Positions 1-7,956 of a DNA stretch of 64,000 nucleotides are shown here, one piece after another; the first letter of the stretch is position 1, and each line of letters begins with the position of its first letter. Below the pieces are notes generated by a model. The model was not told the DNA's origin and did not search any database. It was given only the letters and a program-made list of their open reading frames with translations. Origin of the DNA: Sphingomonas ginsengisoli An et al. 2013. Its GTDB lineage: Bacteria; Pseudomonadota; Alphaproteobacteria; Sphingomonadales; Sphingomonadaceae. The stretch is from assembly GCF_009363895.1 (NCBI RefSeq), contig NZ_CP045434.1:1922001-1986000 (forward strand), in the 5' to 3' direction. Made by a program: the position numbers and the translations under genes.

Positions 1-98
1 GGATGCTGGGTGTAGGCGATGCCCTTGAGGTTGAGCGCGATCCGCACCCGGTAGGAGGCCGAGGAGCGGAAGTAATCGTGAAGGATCGCGTCGGGCAT
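1..98 (-). CDS. maiA: maleylacetoacetate isomerase (zeta-class GST), 5' part only
   Basis: Only the first 32 codons lie in the window; the gene continues past position 1. The protein begins MPDAILHDYFRSSASYRVRI and then ALNLKG. This is the glutathione-binding start of zeta-class glutathione transferases, where the SSASYR segment carries the catalytic serines. In this family the enzyme isomerises maleylacetoacetate to fumarylacetoacetate in tyrosine/homogentisate breakdown, in the cytoplasm. The ATG at 98 lies 10 bases after the thioesterase stop, so the two probably share a transcript. Another zeta-class GST cannot be excluded from so short a piece. Confidence 0.8.
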   Translation of the reverse strand, partial: MPDAILHDYFRSSASYRVRIALNLKGIAYTQH

Positions 99-108
99 CG
101 AAGAGGCC

Positions 109-525
109 TTACTCCAACCCGTACGGTTCGAGAAAGGGCGCGATCACCTCGGGCGGTACGCGGATCGGGCGGCCGGCGGCCTTGTCGATGATTGCCCACA
201 CCGTGCGGGCGCGGACGCAGACCTTGCCGTCGGGGCCGATGAATTCCATCAGCCGGTCGAACTTGGCGCCCTTGGGCGCCTCGCCGACCCAGGTCCGCCC
301 GGTCACCTTGTCGCCGACGAAAGCGGGGCGGAGGTAGTCGATCTCGTGGCGAACGATGACCCAGAAATAGTCGTCGGCATGGCGCGGGTCGGCGAGGCTG
401 TACCAATGCGCCAGCGCCACTTGCTGGATCCACTGCACCCACACCGCATTGTTGACGTGGCCCAGCTCGTCGATGTGCTCGGGCAGCGCGGTCAACTCGA
501 GGGTGAAGACCGGACGTTCGGTCAT
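109..525 (-). CDS. acyl-CoA thioesterase, 4HBT hotdog fold
   Basis: 138 residues, the usual length for a single hotdog domain. The N-terminal pattern D19-x2-G-H23-V-N-N is the active-site signature of 4-hydroxybenzoyl-CoA/YbgC-type thioesterases, with Asp19 as the likely catalytic acid. It should hydrolyse an acyl-CoA or aryl-CoA in the cytoplasm; the substrate cannot be read from the sequence. The ATG at 525 was chosen because it overlaps the TGA of the upstream oligopeptidase gene (ATGA), which implies translational coupling. The longer open frame upstream is only a shadow of the peptidase gene. Confidence 0.85.
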   Translation of the reverse strand: MTERPVFTLELTALPEHIDELGHVNNAVWVQWIQQVALAHWYSLADPRHADDYFWVIVRHEIDYLRPAFVGDKVTGRTWVGEAPKGAKFDRLMEFIGPDGKVCVRARTVWAIIDKAAGRPIRVPPEVIAPFLEPYGLE

Positions 526-2594
526 TCCTTTATTCCCAGCTGGTCGAGCACGAAGGCATATTCCTCGGCGACTTCGCGTAAGGAATCCCAGCGGCCCGAT
601 TTGCCGCCGTGGCCGGCGCCCATGTTGGTCTTGAGCATGAGCAGACGGTCGTCGGTCTTGGTCGCGCGGAGGCGCGCGGCCCATTTGGCCGGCTCCCAAT
701 AGGTTACACGCGGGTCGTTGAGGCCCGCGGTGATCAGCAGCGGCGGATAGGCCTGCGCAGTGACATTGTCGTAAGGGCTGTAGCTCAGCAGCAGCTTGAA
801 CGCGTCCGCGTCGGTGATCGGATTGCCCCACTCGGGCCACTCGCCCGGCGTGAGCGGCAACGAGTCGTCGAGCATCGTGTTGACCACATCGACGAAGGGC
901 ACGTCGGCGATCACGGCTCCCCAGAGGTCGGGGTCGGTATTGATCACCACTCCCATCAGCTCGCCCCCGGCCGAACCGCCCTGGATCGCGATCCGCCCCG
1001 GCGCGCCGAAACCCTCGCCGACCAACCCCTTGGCGACGTCGACGAAGTCGGTGAAGGTGTTGGTGCGCTTGGTCAGCTTGCCGTCTAAGAACCACTGGTA
1101 GCCGAGGTCGTCGCCGCCGCGGATGTGGGCGATCGCGTAGGCGAAACCGCGGTCGAGCAGGCTGAGGCGCGCGGTCGAGAAGCTCGGCGGGATGGCGTGG
1201 CCGTAGGCGCCGTAGGCGTAGAGGAAGAGCGGTTGGCTGCCGTCCTTCGCATAGCCTTTCTTGTAGACCACGCTGGCCGGCACGAGCGTCCCGTCGCGGG
1301 CAGGCAGCATCAGGCGCTCGGTCGCATATTGGTCGGCATCGTAGCCCGACGGGATTTCCTGCACCTTGCGGACGATCAGCTCACCCGCACGCGGATCGTA
1401 GTCGTAGACCGTCGCCGGTGTGACCATCGAGGTATAGCCCACCCGGTAGAAGTCGGGCGCGTAATCGGGATTGCCGCCGAACCCGGCGGTGTAGCTCGCC
1501 TCGGCGAAGGGGATGCGGGTCGTCTCGCCGCTCGCATAATCGCGCAAGAGGAGCTGATCGAGCCCTTCGATTCGCGTGGTCAGCGCGAGATGATCGCGGA
1601 ACGAAGTGAGCCCGCGCAGGTAGGTGCGGTCCGATCCCGGGATCACCTCGGCCCACTCGCCCGGCCGCGCCGGATCGGCGCTGGCGACGCGGAAATTGAC
1701 GTGGGTGTCGTTGGTCAGGATCCACAGCCGGTCGTGCGCCGCGTCGACGCTATATTCTCGGCCTGCCTGACGCGGCGCGATCAGGGTCTGCGGTGCGGTC
1801 GGCTGGTCGGCCGGAACGAACCGCACCTCGCTGGTCGTGTTGTCGCCGGTAGCGATGAAGATGAAGCGCCGGTCCTGGCTGCGTGAGACGCCGACCGAGA
1901 AGCCCTTGTCGTCGGTCTCCTCATACAAGGTGACCCTCTCGTCCAACGGCGCGCCGATCCGGTGGTACCTGGCCCGGTAGCTGCGCCAATTATCGTTGAC
2001 TTCAGTGAAGACGATCCCGGCCGAATCGCTGGTCCACACCGGGCTGCCGATGCCGACGCTGCTGACTTCCTCGAGCGTCTCGCAGCTGGCGAGGTCACGG
2101 ATGCGTAGCTTGAATCGCTCCGAGCCGTCGTCGTCGACCAAAGTCGCCGCCAGCCGCCCGTCGGGACTAACCGCCAGCGCGCCCAAACGGAAATAATCCT
2201 TGCCCGCCGCCTCGGCGACCTCGTCGAAGATGAGCTGGTCTTCGCCGCCGGCCGTTGGTCGCCGCCACCACTGCCGGTACTGCGCGCCGGCCTCGAACGC
2301 CCACCAATATTCCCAGTCGCCATCCTTGACCGGGACCGAGCGGTCGTCCTCCTTCTGGCGGCCCTTGAGCTCCTGAAACAGCGTTTCGATCAGGCTGTCG
2401 TGCGGCCCCCTCCACGCCTCGAAATAAGCATTCTCGGCCTTGAGGTAGCCGAGCACGACCTCGTCGGTGACGGTCGGATAGCCGGGATCGCGCAGCCAGG
2501 CGTAGGGGTCCTCGACCGTAACGCCGTGGCGCTCGTAGGTGTGCGGGCGCTGGAGGGCTTGCGGTGGCGGCGGCAGGTCGGCGGGGCTGGTCAT
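522..2594 (-). CDS. oligopeptidase B-like S9A serine peptidase
   Basis: 690 residues, matching oligopeptidase B. An N-terminal beta-propeller (roughly residues 70-400) caps a C-terminal alpha/beta hydrolase domain. The nucleophile lies in GGSAGG (Ser541), followed by an Asp in a GLNDPRV segment and a His in NMGAGHGGKSG, the typical oligopeptidase B triad context. The family cleaves small peptides after basic residues in the cytoplasm. The start at 2594 follows a run of non-conserved codons and lies 46 bases from the divergent aminopeptidase P gene. The 3' end overlaps the thioesterase start by 4 bases. There is no signal peptide. Prolyl oligopeptidase is the alternative, but the context fits type B better. 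Confidence 0.92.
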   Translation of the reverse strand: MTSPADLPPPPQALQRPHTYERHGVTVEDPYAWLRDPGYPTVTDEVVLGYLKAENAYFEAWRGPHDSLIETLFQELKGRQKEDDRSVPVKDGDWEYWWAFEAGAQYRQWWRRPTAGGEDQLIFDEVAEAAGKDYFRLGALAVSPDGRLAATLVDDDGSERFKLRIRDLASCETLEEVSSVGIGSPVWTSDSAGIVFTEVNDNWRSYRARYHRIGAPLDERVTLYEETDDKGFSVGVSRSQDRRFIFIATGDNTTSEVRFVPADQPTAPQTLIAPRQAGREYSVDAAHDRLWILTNDTHVNFRVASADPARPGEWAEVIPGSDRTYLRGLTSFRDHLALTTRIEGLDQLLLRDYASGETTRIPFAEASYTAGFGGNPDYAPDFYRVGYTSMVTPATVYDYDPRAGELIVRKVQEIPSGYDADQYATERLMLPARDGTLVPASVVYKKGYAKDGSQPLFLYAYGAYGHAIPPSFSTARLSLLDRGFAYAIAHIRGGDDLGYQWFLDGKLTKRTNTFTDFVDVAKGLVGEGFGAPGRIAIQGGSAGGELMGVVINTDPDLWGAVIADVPFVDVVNTMLDDSLPLTPGEWPEWGNPITDADAFKLLLSYSPYDNVTAQAYPPLLITAGLNDPRVTYWEPAKWAARLRATKTDDRLLMLKTNMGAGHGGKSGRWDSLREVAEEYAFVLDQLGIKE

Positions 2595-2640
2595 TCCCCG
2601 CCTTTGCCAATCGCGGCCCGTCGGGGCTAGAGCAAAGCCC

Positions 2641-4434
2641 ATGTCCAGCCACGCCGACCGCCTCGCCGCCCTCCGCCGCCAGCTTGCCGAGCAGCAACTC
2701 GACGGTTTCGTCGTCCCCCTCACCGACGAGCATATGAGCGAATATGTCGGCAGCTATGCCCAGCGGCTTGCCTGGCTGACCGGCTTCGAGGGCTCGGCCG
2801 GTTCGGCGGTGGTGCTGCCGGAGGAAGCGGCAATCTTCACCGACGGGCGTTACACGCTGCAGGTGCGCAGCCAAGTCGACGGCAAGGACTGGAGCTATCA
2901 GTCGGTGCCCGAGACCAGCATCGCCGACTGGCTCAAGGACCATGCGCCCAAGGGCGCACGGATCGGCTACGACCCGTGGCTGCACCGGCGCGACTGGGTC
3001 CGCCAAGCCACCGAAGCGCTCGCCGCGCGCGCCGCGACGCTGGTCCCGGTCAAGGACAATCCGATCGATCGGGTCTGGGCCGACCGGCCGAAGGCGAGCA
3101 AGGCCAAGCTGACCGTCCAGCCCGAGCGCTATGCCGGGCGCAGCAGCGCGGCCAAGCGGCAGGAAATCGCCGACTGGCTGACCGGGCATGGCGCCGACGC
3201 CGCGGTGCTCGCCGCGCTCGACTCGATTGCCTGGACCTTCAATGTCCGCGGCACCGACGTCAGCCACACGCCGGTCGCGCTGGCCTATGCTTTGGTCAAC
3301 GCCGACGGCACCGCCGACCTGTTCGTCGCGGGCGAAAAGGTGAGCCCCGAACTGACCCAGCACCTCGGCAATGGCGTCCGGCTCCACGAGCGGTCGGCGT
3401 TCGAGAGTGCACTCAAGAATTTTGCCGGGAAGACCGTTGCGGTAGACGGCGAGCGCTCGGTCGCCGCTATCTTCGAAGCGCTCGAGGGCGCCGGGGCGAC
3501 GATCATCCAGCTGCGCGATCCGACCGTCTTGCCCCGCGCGATCAAGAATGAGGCCGAGCTCGCCGGTCAGCGCACCGCCCAAGCCCGCGACGCGGTGGCG
3601 ATGACGCGCTTCCTCAAGTGGGTCGAGGACGAAGCGCCGAAGGGCGAACTCGACGAACTGGTCGCCTCGGACCGGCTCGAGGCCTTCCGCCGCGAATATC
3701 CCGAACTCAAGGATCTGAGCTTCGACAGCATCTCCGGCGCCGGACCGAATGGCGCGATCGTCCATTACCATTCGACCGAGAAAACCAACCGCAAGCTCGA
3801 GAAGGGCTCGCTCTACCTGATCGATTCGGGCGGGCAGTATGAGGACGGCACGACCGACATCACCCGCACCGTCGCGGTGGGGGAGCCGACCGCCGAGATG
3901 CGCGACCGCTTCACTCGGGTGCTGCAGGGCCACATCGCCATCGCCACCGCCGTTTTCCCCAAAGGCACGCGCGGCGGGCAGCTGGACGCCTTCGCCCGCC
4001 GGCCGCTGTGGGAAGCGGGCCTCGATTATGCCCACGGCACCGGCCACGGGGTCGGCAGCTTCCTCTCGGTCCACGAGGGCCCGCAGCGCATCTCACCCCC
4101 CGGCGGCGCCTTTGCCGGCGCCGACGAGCCACTCCAGCCGGGCATGATCCTTTCCAACGAGCCGGGCTATTACAAGACCGGCGAGTATGGGATCCGAATC
4201 GAGAACCTCATCCTGGTGGTCGAACGTGAGATTGATGGCGCCGAGAAGGAAATGCTGGGGTTCGAGACGCTGACCTTTTCGCCGATCGAGCGGCGGCTGA
4301 TCGACAAGGCCATGCTGTCGCCGTCCGAACTTAGCTGGCTCAACGACTATCATGCCGAGGTGTTGGCGAAGGTCGGACCGCAGCTTGGCGGCGACGAGCG
4401 CTCCTGGCTCGAACAGGCCTGCGCGCCGCTCTAA
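2641..4434 (+). CDS. aminopeptidase P family (Xaa-Pro aminopeptidase, M24B)
   Basis: 597 residues in the three-domain layout of long aminopeptidase P enzymes: two creatinase-like N-terminal domains, a pita-bread M24 domain and an M24 C-terminal extension. All five metal ligands are visible: Asp395 and Asp406 (in IDSGGQY and GTTD), His469 (GTGHGVG), Glu507 (NEPGYY) and Glu521 (RIENL). It should remove the N-terminal residue from peptides with proline in second position, using two metal ions, in the cytoplasm. ATG 2641 is the first start that gives the conserved N-terminus; the open frame further upstream is antisense to the neighbouring peptidase. Divergently transcribed from oligopeptidase B, 46 bases apart. 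Confidence 0.93.
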   Translation: MSSHADRLAALRRQLAEQQLDGFVVPLTDEHMSEYVGSYAQRLAWLTGFEGSAGSAVVLPEEAAIFTDGRYTLQVRSQVDGKDWSYQSVPETSIADWLKDHAPKGARIGYDPWLHRRDWVRQATEALAARAATLVPVKDNPIDRVWADRPKASKAKLTVQPERYAGRSSAAKRQEIADWLTGHGADAAVLAALDSIAWTFNVRGTDVSHTPVALAYALVNADGTADLFVAGEKVSPELTQHLGNGVRLHERSAFESALKNFAGKTVAVDGERSVAAIFEALEGAGATIIQLRDPTVLPRAIKNEAELAGQRTAQARDAVAMTRFLKWVEDEAPKGELDELVASDRLEAFRREYPELKDLSFDSISGAGPNGAIVHYHSTEKTNRKLEKGSLYLIDSGGQYEDGTTDITRTVAVGEPTAEMRDRFTRVLQGHIAIATAVFPKGTRGGQLDAFARRPLWEAGLDYAHGTGHGVGSFLSVHEGPQRISPPGGAFAGADEPLQPGMILSNEPGYYKTGEYGIRIENLILVVEREIDGAEKEMLGFETLTFSPIERRLIDKAMLSPSELSWLNDYHAEVLAKVGPQLGGDERSWLEQACAPL

Positions 4435-4435
4435 G

Positions 4436-4522
4436 CGTCGTCCCGGTGAAGGCCGGGATCTCAGCGCGGCTCAGTCGGCCGCGTCGTTCCGATCCGAGGT
4501 CCCGGCCTCCGCCGTGACGACG
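4436..4522. repeat. palindromic repeat element with 27-base inverted arms
   Basis: Left arm 4436-4462 and right arm 4496-4522 are reverse complements at 23 of 27 positions; both contain a CCCGG-x-AAGGCCGGG-like core. The element begins 2 bases after the aminopeptidase P stop and runs into the 3' end of the small gene on the other strand. GTCCCGGCGAAGGCCGGGA-type palindromes are common interspersed repeats in alphaproteobacteria. It may also act as a terminator stem for the peptidase gene, but no T-run follows. Confidence 0.6.
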
Positions 4523-4617
4523 CCCTGGGCCTCCACTGCCCGCGCCTGCGCCTTTCGCTTGCGCAGATTCTCGCGCAGTTGTGCCGCCAATCGCTCGGCT
4601 TTGTCGTCCTTGCTCAT
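4471..4617 (-). CDS. small charged hypothetical protein (48 aa)
   Basis: Starts MSKDDKAERLAAQLRENLRK and continues as a basic helix. The AAGGAAAG sequence just before ATG 4617 is a good ribosome binding site. No domain is recognised; I believe similar short MSKDDKAERL proteins occur in sphingomonads, but this is recollection. The last ~17 codons fall inside the right arm of a palindromic repeat (4436-4522), so the C-terminus may have been rewritten by repeat insertion. Encoded convergently to aminopeptidase P and upstream of tRNA-Thr on the opposite strand. Confidence 0.6.
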   Translation of the reverse strand: MSKDDKAERLAAQLRENLRKRKAQARAVEAQGVVTAEAGTSDRNDAAD

Positions 4618-4676
4618 TCTCTTTCCTTGACACGGGACAAGGGTCGCCGCCATAGGCCCGCCCGTCTCCGGACAGT

Positions 4677-4750
<74 letters not shown>

Positions 4751-4751
<1 letters not shown>

Positions 4752-4813
4752 TCATTCGCCGATAGCGACCCTCCGGGGGAGGGTCGCGGCGAATGATCCC
4801 CCGGAGGGGTCGC
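4751..4813. terminator. hairpin after tRNA-Thr with alternative pairing
   Basis: ATCATTCGCC (4751-4760) and GCGACCCTCC (4765-4774) pair exactly with GGAGGGTCGC (4778-4787) and GGCGAATGAT (4788-4797), giving 20 base pairs with a 4-base bulge and a GGG loop. A second copy of the inner arm, TCCCCCGGAGGGGTCGC (4797-4813), can compete for the same left arm. It lies between the tRNA and the convergent deacetylase gene and probably ends transcription in both directions. No T-run follows on the plus strand. Confidence 0.6.
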
Positions 4814-4828
4814 GCTGAGCCCCACGCC

Positions 4829-5563
4829 CTACCCCGCCAGCTCTCCATAGCCCCCGCACCGCCGCGTCCGCGCCAGCGCCGCCAGTGTCTTGTCGACGCT
4901 CGCCATGGCGACGTCCGAACGAATGTCCGGCGGGTGCACCGCCAGCCGCATCACACCGGGCATCGGCACGGTCCGCAGCGCCCGCGCTGCCCACAGCGAC
5001 GAGCGCAGACGCGCCCTGCTTCGCGTCGCCCAGGTCACCACCGGGCTGCGCGCGAGCACCTGGCCGGTCCGCGGCGACCACACTTTCCAGTGATCCTCGG
5101 CCAGCGCGATGCCGGTATTGCGCAGCGCGGTGTGGGCTCCGTCGCCATAGAGCCAGGCAGGCGCGACGAAGCCGGCGATCGGCTGGCCGGTGACGTCCTC
5201 GAGCAATGCTTTCCCGTCGCGGATCCGGCGCTCGGCCTCGGCGCGGTCGAGCCCGAGAAACTCACCCTCGCCGGCGGTCATATGTTTGGCACGGAAGCGG
5301 GCGGCGGCGCCCGCGTGGTCGCTGCGGTCCTGGTGGAACCATCCGTGGAGAAAAATTTCGTGTCCGCGCTCGGCCCAGCGCCGCAGCCGCGTCGCGAACG
5401 GCGTGCCCGAGATGATCGGGGCGTTTCCCCAATGGTCGGGCACGGCAAGCAGCGCGACCCGCTCGCCGGCCACCGGCGCCAGCCGCGCCAGCAACGCATC
5501 GACCTCGCCTTCGAACCGCGGCGAGACGTCGTGAATGGAAGCGAGCAGCAGTCGGCGTGACAT
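4829..5563 (-). CDS. DUF2334 polysaccharide deacetylase-like protein
   Basis: 244 residues. The N-terminus has SIHDVSP, the first metal-binding motif of the NodB/DUF2334 fold, followed by GHEIFLHGWFHQ, which supplies the H-x3-H-type ligands, and later GFVAPAWLYG. The family is predicted to hydrolyse acyl groups on a glycan using a metal ion, but DUF2334 members are poorly characterised. No signal peptide is visible, so it may act on a cytoplasmic glycan intermediate. Divergent from the glycosyltransferase gene across 140 bases, which supports a joint role in glycan metabolism. AAGGG precedes the ATG at 5563. Confidence 0.82.
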   Translation of the reverse strand: MSRRLLLASIHDVSPRFEGEVDALLARLAPVAGERVALLAVPDHWGNAPIISGTPFATRLRRWAERGHEIFLHGWFHQDRSDHAGAAARFRAKHMTAGEGEFLGLDRAEAERRIRDGKALLEDVTGQPIAGFVAPAWLYGDGAHTALRNTGIALAEDHWKVWSPRTGQVLARSPVVTWATRSRARLRSSLWAARALRTVPMPGVMRLAVHPPDIRSDVAMASVDKTLAALARTRRCGGYGELAG

Positions 5564-5588
5564 GATTGGCCCTTGCCGTGTCTTTCAT

Positions 5589-5681
5589 GTCACCGCTACG
5601 CTCGTGTGACGATGTGACACAATCTTCATTTGTCGGAAAAAGCCGCGATAGTCACAACGGCATAGCCATTCTCTCGTCACA
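5589..5681. promoter_or_regulatory. cluster of GTCAC/GTGAC half-sites in divergent intergenic region
   Basis: The 140-base gap between the deacetylase and glycosyltransferase genes holds five copies of GTCAC or its complement: 5589-5593, TGTGAC at 5605-5610 and 5613-5618 (8-base period), GTCACA at 5651-5656 and 5676-5681. They resemble CRP/FNR-type half-sites (TGTGA/TCACA), but no pair has the standard 6-base spacing. A shared operator for both genes is inference. Confidence 0.3.
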
Positions 5682-5703
5682 ATGAGGCTTAACCGGTCCC
5701 GCC

Positions 5704-6900
5704 ATGCGGATTGTCGATGTCTGTGCCTTCTACACGCCCTACGGCGGCGGTGTTAAAACCTATCTCGAGCGCAAGCTCGAGGTCGCGGCGGCGCATGGCC
5801 ATGAGATGATCCTGCTCGCGCCGGGCCGCGAGGACGGCTGGAACGAGGTCCGTCCGGGCGCCGTCATCGCCACCCTGCGCAACCCCGAGCTGCCGGTCGA
5901 CCGGCGTTACCATTATTTCGCCGATGAGGAGGCGCTGCACGCCGCGCTCGACCATTGGCGCCCCGACCATATCGAGGCGAGCTCGCCCTGGTCGAGCGCA
6001 ACGCTGGTCGGGCGCTGGCAGGGCGCCGCGACCCGTAGCCTCGTGATGCACGCCGATCCGTTGGCGAGCTATGCCTATCGCTGGTTCGGCAAGGTCGCCG
6101 AGCGGCAGACGATCGACCGCTGGTTCGGCTGGTTCTGGCGCCACCTGCGCGGGCTCGACGGGATGTACGACTTGGTCGTCAGCGCCAACCACAGCCTGTC
6201 CGAGCGGCTGCGCGAGGGCGGGCTGCGCAACGTCGCCACCGTTCCCATGGGCTGCGAACCCAACACCTTCTCGCCCGACCTGCGCGACGAGCCGCTGCGC
6301 GAGGAACTGCTGCGCCGACTGGGTCTGCCGCGCGGCGCGACCCTCTTGCTTGGCCTCGGTCGATTCGCCGCCGAGAAGCGCTGGGCGATGGTGATGCGCG
6401 CGGTCGAGCAGGCGTCGGCCACGCGTCCGGTCGGCCTGCTGTTGGTCGGCGACGGCAATGCCCGACCCAAGCTCGAGAAGCTCGCCGCCAATTGCCGCCA
6501 TGTCACGGTTGGCAATCCGGTCCGCGATCGGGCGACTCTTGCGACCCTGCTCGCCAGCGCGGACGCGCTGGTCCACGGCTGCGAATCGGAGACCTTCTGC
6601 ATGGCCGCGGCAGAGGCACGGGCAAGCGGGCTGCCGCTGATCGTCCCCGATTTCGGCGGGGCGGCGAGCCACTATCTGGCGGGCGCCGGGCAGCGCTATG
6701 TCGCCGCCGACCGCCAGTCGCTGAGCGAGGCGATCGTCCGCTTCGTCGATGGCGGCCCGACCAGGGCGCGGGCGATGGCGGCGGCGAACACCGTCACCCG
6801 CACGATGGACGATCATTTCGCCGAGCTGTTCGCGCGCTATCGCCAGCTCGGCGGCCCGGTCCCGGCCGAGATCCTGCCGCGCGTGGCGGCGCTCGCCTAA
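5704..6900 (+). CDS. glycosyltransferase family 4 (GT-B fold)
   Basis: 398 residues. The N-terminal Rossmann domain opens MRIVDVCAFYTPYGGGVKTY with the Gly-rich acceptor-side loop of GT4 enzymes. The C-terminal domain has LLGLGRFAAEKRW, the usual nucleotide-binding strand, and an E-x7-E-like region around HGCESETFCMAAAEA. It should move a sugar from a nucleotide donor to an envelope glycan or lipid; donor and acceptor cannot be told. It lacks a signal peptide and membrane spans. Followed after 51 bases by the threonine aldolase gene and paired divergently with the DUF2334 gene. Confidence 0.88.
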   Translation: MRIVDVCAFYTPYGGGVKTYLERKLEVAAAHGHEMILLAPGREDGWNEVRPGAVIATLRNPELPVDRRYHYFADEEALHAALDHWRPDHIEASSPWSSATLVGRWQGAATRSLVMHADPLASYAYRWFGKVAERQTIDRWFGWFWRHLRGLDGMYDLVVSANHSLSERLREGGLRNVATVPMGCEPNTFSPDLRDEPLREELLRRLGLPRGATLLLGLGRFAAEKRWAMVMRAVEQASATRPVGLLLVGDGNARPKLEKLAANCRHVTVGNPVRDRATLATLLASADALVHGCESETFCMAAAEARASGLPLIVPDFGGAASHYLAGAGQRYVAADRQSLSEAIVRFVDGGPTRARAMAAANTVTRTMDDHFAELFARYRQLGGPVPAEILPRVAALA

Positions 6901-6951
6901 GCCTCCGCGTTCGGTTGACCCGGCGCGTCGCAGCCGCCACTCACCCGGGCC

Positions 6952-7956
6952 ATGCGCTTCTTCTCCGACAATGCAGCCGCCGCGCACCCGGCGGTGCTCG
7001 CCGCCATGGCCGAGGCCGACCGGCTCGACACCGCTTATGATGGCGACGGCTGGTCGCAGCGGCTAGACGCCGCTTTTTCCGAGCTGTTCGAGACTCCGGT
7101 TACCGCGCTGTGGGTGACGACCGGAACCGCCGCCAACTGCCTCGCGCTGGCGGCAATGGTCCCGCCCTATGGCGGCGTGCTGTGCCATCGCGAGGCGCAC
7201 ATCAATGTCGACGAGGCCGGCGCGCCCGAATTCTTTACCGGCGGCGCCAAGCTGCTGCTGGTCGACGGCCCCGGCGCCAAGCTCACGGTCGACGCGGTCG
7301 AGGAAGCGCGCAGCCGCATCCGCCCCGACGTCCACCAGGTCCAGCCGCGCGCGCTGTCGATCACCAACGCCAGCGAATATGGCCTGACTTATTCGCCCCA
7401 AGAGACCGCCGCGCTCGGCGAGTGGGCCAAGATCCAAGGCCTCCGCTTTCACCTCGACGGCGCGCGTTTCGCCAATGCCGTGGTCGCGACCGGCGCCAGC
7501 CCCGCCGACCTCAGCTGGCGCGCCGGGGTCGAGGCGCTCAGCTTTGGTTGCGTCAAGAATGGCGGGCTGTCGGCCGAGGCGCTGATCCTGTTCGATCCCG
7601 CGCTGGCCGATCCGGTTCGCCGGCTGCGCAAGCGCTCGGGCCACCTGCTAAGCAAGGGCCGCTACCTCGCCGCGCAGCTGCTGGCGATGATCGCCGACGA
7701 CCGTTGGCTCGCCAATGCCCGCAACGCGAATGAGGCGGCGCAAAGGCTTGGCGCTGCCGCCGGCGCCGAGCGGCTGGTCCACCCGGTCGAGGCCAATGAG
7801 GTGTTTCTCAAGCTGACCGCCGACGAGGCCGCCCGGTTGCGCGCTGCCGGGTTCGACTTCTACGACTGGGGCGTCAGCGAAGCGCGGCTGGTGACTAGCT
7901 GGGACCAGGACCTTGCCGCGGTCGACCGGCTGGCGGACGCGATCCGGGCGCTGTGA
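6952..7956 (+). CDS. ltaE: low-specificity L-threonine aldolase family (PLP)
   Basis: 334 residues. The N-terminus MRFFSDNAAAAHPAVLAAM, the VTTGTAANCLA cofactor-phosphate loop, the HLDGARFANA aspartate that contacts PLP, and Lys202 in SFGCVKNGG (Schiff base) define a fold-type I beta-eliminating lyase of the threonine aldolase group. It should cleave L-threonine or L-allo-threonine to glycine and acetaldehyde. The family-typical GGTKN context is GCVKN here, a mild deviation. Its TGA overlaps the GTG start of the EamA transporter, so the two are coupled. Confidence 0.88.
   Translation: MRFFSDNAAAAHPAVLAAMAEADRLDTAYDGDGWSQRLDAAFSELFETPVTALWVTTGTAANCLALAAMVPPYGGVLCHREAHINVDEAGAPEFFTGGAKLLLVDGPGAKLTVDAVEEARSRIRPDVHQVQPRALSITNASEYGLTYSPQETAALGEWAKIQGLRFHLDGARFANAVVATGASPADLSWRAGVEALSFGCVKNGGLSAEALILFDPALADPVRRLRKRSGHLLSKGRYLAAQLLAMIADDRWLANARNANEAAQRLGAAAGAERLVHPVEANEVFLKLTADEAARLRAAGFDFYDWGVSEARLVTSWDQDLAAVDRLADAIRAL

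Noticed and set aside
2167..4074. 635-codon minus-strand frame across aminopeptidase P and the end of oligopeptidase B
   Set aside because: Overlaps two well-supported genes and shows no domain.
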